DNA of 64,000 nt from Baylisascaris procyonis (taxonomy: Eukaryota > Nematoda > Chromadorea > Rhabditida > Ascarididae): assembly GCA_037389465.1 (NCBI GenBank), contig JAZARR010000206.1, positions 1,860,001-1,924,000 of the forward strand. Direction: 5' to 3'. The notes under the pieces are model-generated. The model did not search any database. It was not told the DNA's origin and worked only from the letters and a program-made list of their open reading frames with translations. The position numbers were made by a program, and so were the translations under genes. Position 1 is the first letter of the stretch. Each line of letters opens with the position of its first letter. This document shows positions 63,425-64,000 of this stretch, piece by piece.

Positions 63425-64000
63425 CAGCTGCCTTTATTTCCGTTTATTTGGAAAGGGTCTTAAGCATTATCGGAAACATCGCAATTTTCAGCAGGGCATA
63501 TGAATATATCGAAGTCCTGAAGAATACAAAGAATACGTGATGAATTGAAATCGCATTTTTCCAAACATTTGTCAGTTCTCACGTTCCCAATGGAGTTAAG
63601 CAAAGAAACATCATCCGAAGAAAGTTTTAAAAGTTGGTGGTGAGCACCTGATCCAATTGCGCTATGCTGATAACGTCATGCTTCATGCACAGGGTATTTG
63701 GCAAATGCTGCAACAGTCAACGAAGAAAGGTTGTAATGTTGAGCAAGGAAACACATCGAAGAAGTCGAAAGTTATGTGTAAATGGCACAAAAGGTCAAAA
63801 TATATGGCGATCACGTGAAAGAGCTTTAAGAAGGCACACTGGGCTTAAGGTTTCATTAGGAAAATGAAATGCTCTGAAAAACTTTTGCAACGAGAAGACG
63901 TACTCACATCCTTGGCTCCATAGCCCTATCAACGATGCTGTGTGGAACCCAAACCTCTTCTTTAACGGTAGCAGAAGGAAGAAGGCCCAAAATAACGATG
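63425..64000 (+). pseudogene. decayed RTE-like non-LTR retrotransposon reverse transcriptase (runs off the window)
   Basis: Pieces of a reverse transcriptase are legible in shifting frames. AFISVYLERVLSII...YEYIEVLKNTKNT (63427-63537) fits the D-containing N-terminal motif region with its Asp lost. After two stops come IEIAFF and GVKQRNIIRRKF (about 63590-63627, compare GVKQGD.ISPKLF). Next is GGEHLIQLRYADNVMLHAQG (63638-63697), where YADN replaces the catalytic FADD. Then GCNVEQGNTSKKSKVMC and TMLCGTQTSSLTVAEGRRPK (about 63930-63990, compare ML.G.ETW..T). At least three stops or frameshifts and the loss of the second catalytic Asp mean it is inactive. The order and spacing follow RTE-clade elements, which are common in nematodes. 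The 3' part lies outside the window and the 5' boundary was not found. The quoted RTE consensus motifs are from general knowledge. Confidence 0.75.

Noticed and set aside
1..64000. CRISPR array, bacterial operon, viral gene, rRNA cluster or spliced-leader gene
   Set aside because: Looked for and not seen. Split genes and repeats are typical of a nematode nuclear contig, and no bacterial (for example Wolbachia-like) coding stretch was recognised.

Overview
The window is eukaryotic nuclear DNA, AT-rich, with split genes, long introns, many short tandem repeats and a decayed retrotransposon. It looks like a nematode. Three genes can be named by reading spliced protein sequence: a TRM10-family tRNA methyltransferase, a beta-1,4-galactosyltransferase 7 (SQV-3 type) and a beta-1,4-mannosyltransferase of the EGH/BRE-3 type, which is found in invertebrates and not in vertebrates. 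Introns of a few hundred bases, TTTCAG-type acceptors and frequent GTT donors (9 of 16 introns I could place) would suit a spirurid/filarial (clade III) nematode. That placement is inference.

Layout. 0.5-1.4 kb (-): a possible two-exon small gene. 1.9-4.8 kb (+): the TRM10 gene, last four exons firm and 5' end unsure. 7.1-7.2 kb (-): an isolated membrane-type exon. 8.0-10.7 kb (-): B4GALT7/SQV-3, five exons including the stop, 5' end not found. 14.9-15.0 kb and 17.0-17.7 kb (-): orphan candidate exons. 20.7-27.6 kb (-): a complete ten-exon BRE-3/EGH gene (469 codons plus stop). From 27.6 kb to about 55 kb I recognise no gene, only a few candidate exons, simple repeats, a strong hairpin and a tRNA-like relic. 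55.0-56.3 kb (-): a four-exon model for a roughly 99-residue membrane protein of unknown function. 56.3-63.4 kb: nothing recognisable apart from a diverged tandem duplication. 63.4-64.0 kb (+): a decayed RTE-like non-LTR reverse transcriptase that runs off the window.

Functionally, the two glycosyltransferases lie on the same strand about 10 kb apart and belong to different Golgi pathways: SQV-3 builds the proteoglycan linker, and BRE-3 makes the mannosyl-glucosylceramide core of arthro-series glycolipids. The TRM10 protein most resembles TRMT10C, the mitochondrial RNase P/tRNA m1R9 methyltransferase subunit. Nothing suggests an operon: no spliced-leader sequence was seen and the genes are far apart. 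No CRISPR, prokaryotic or viral gene was found.
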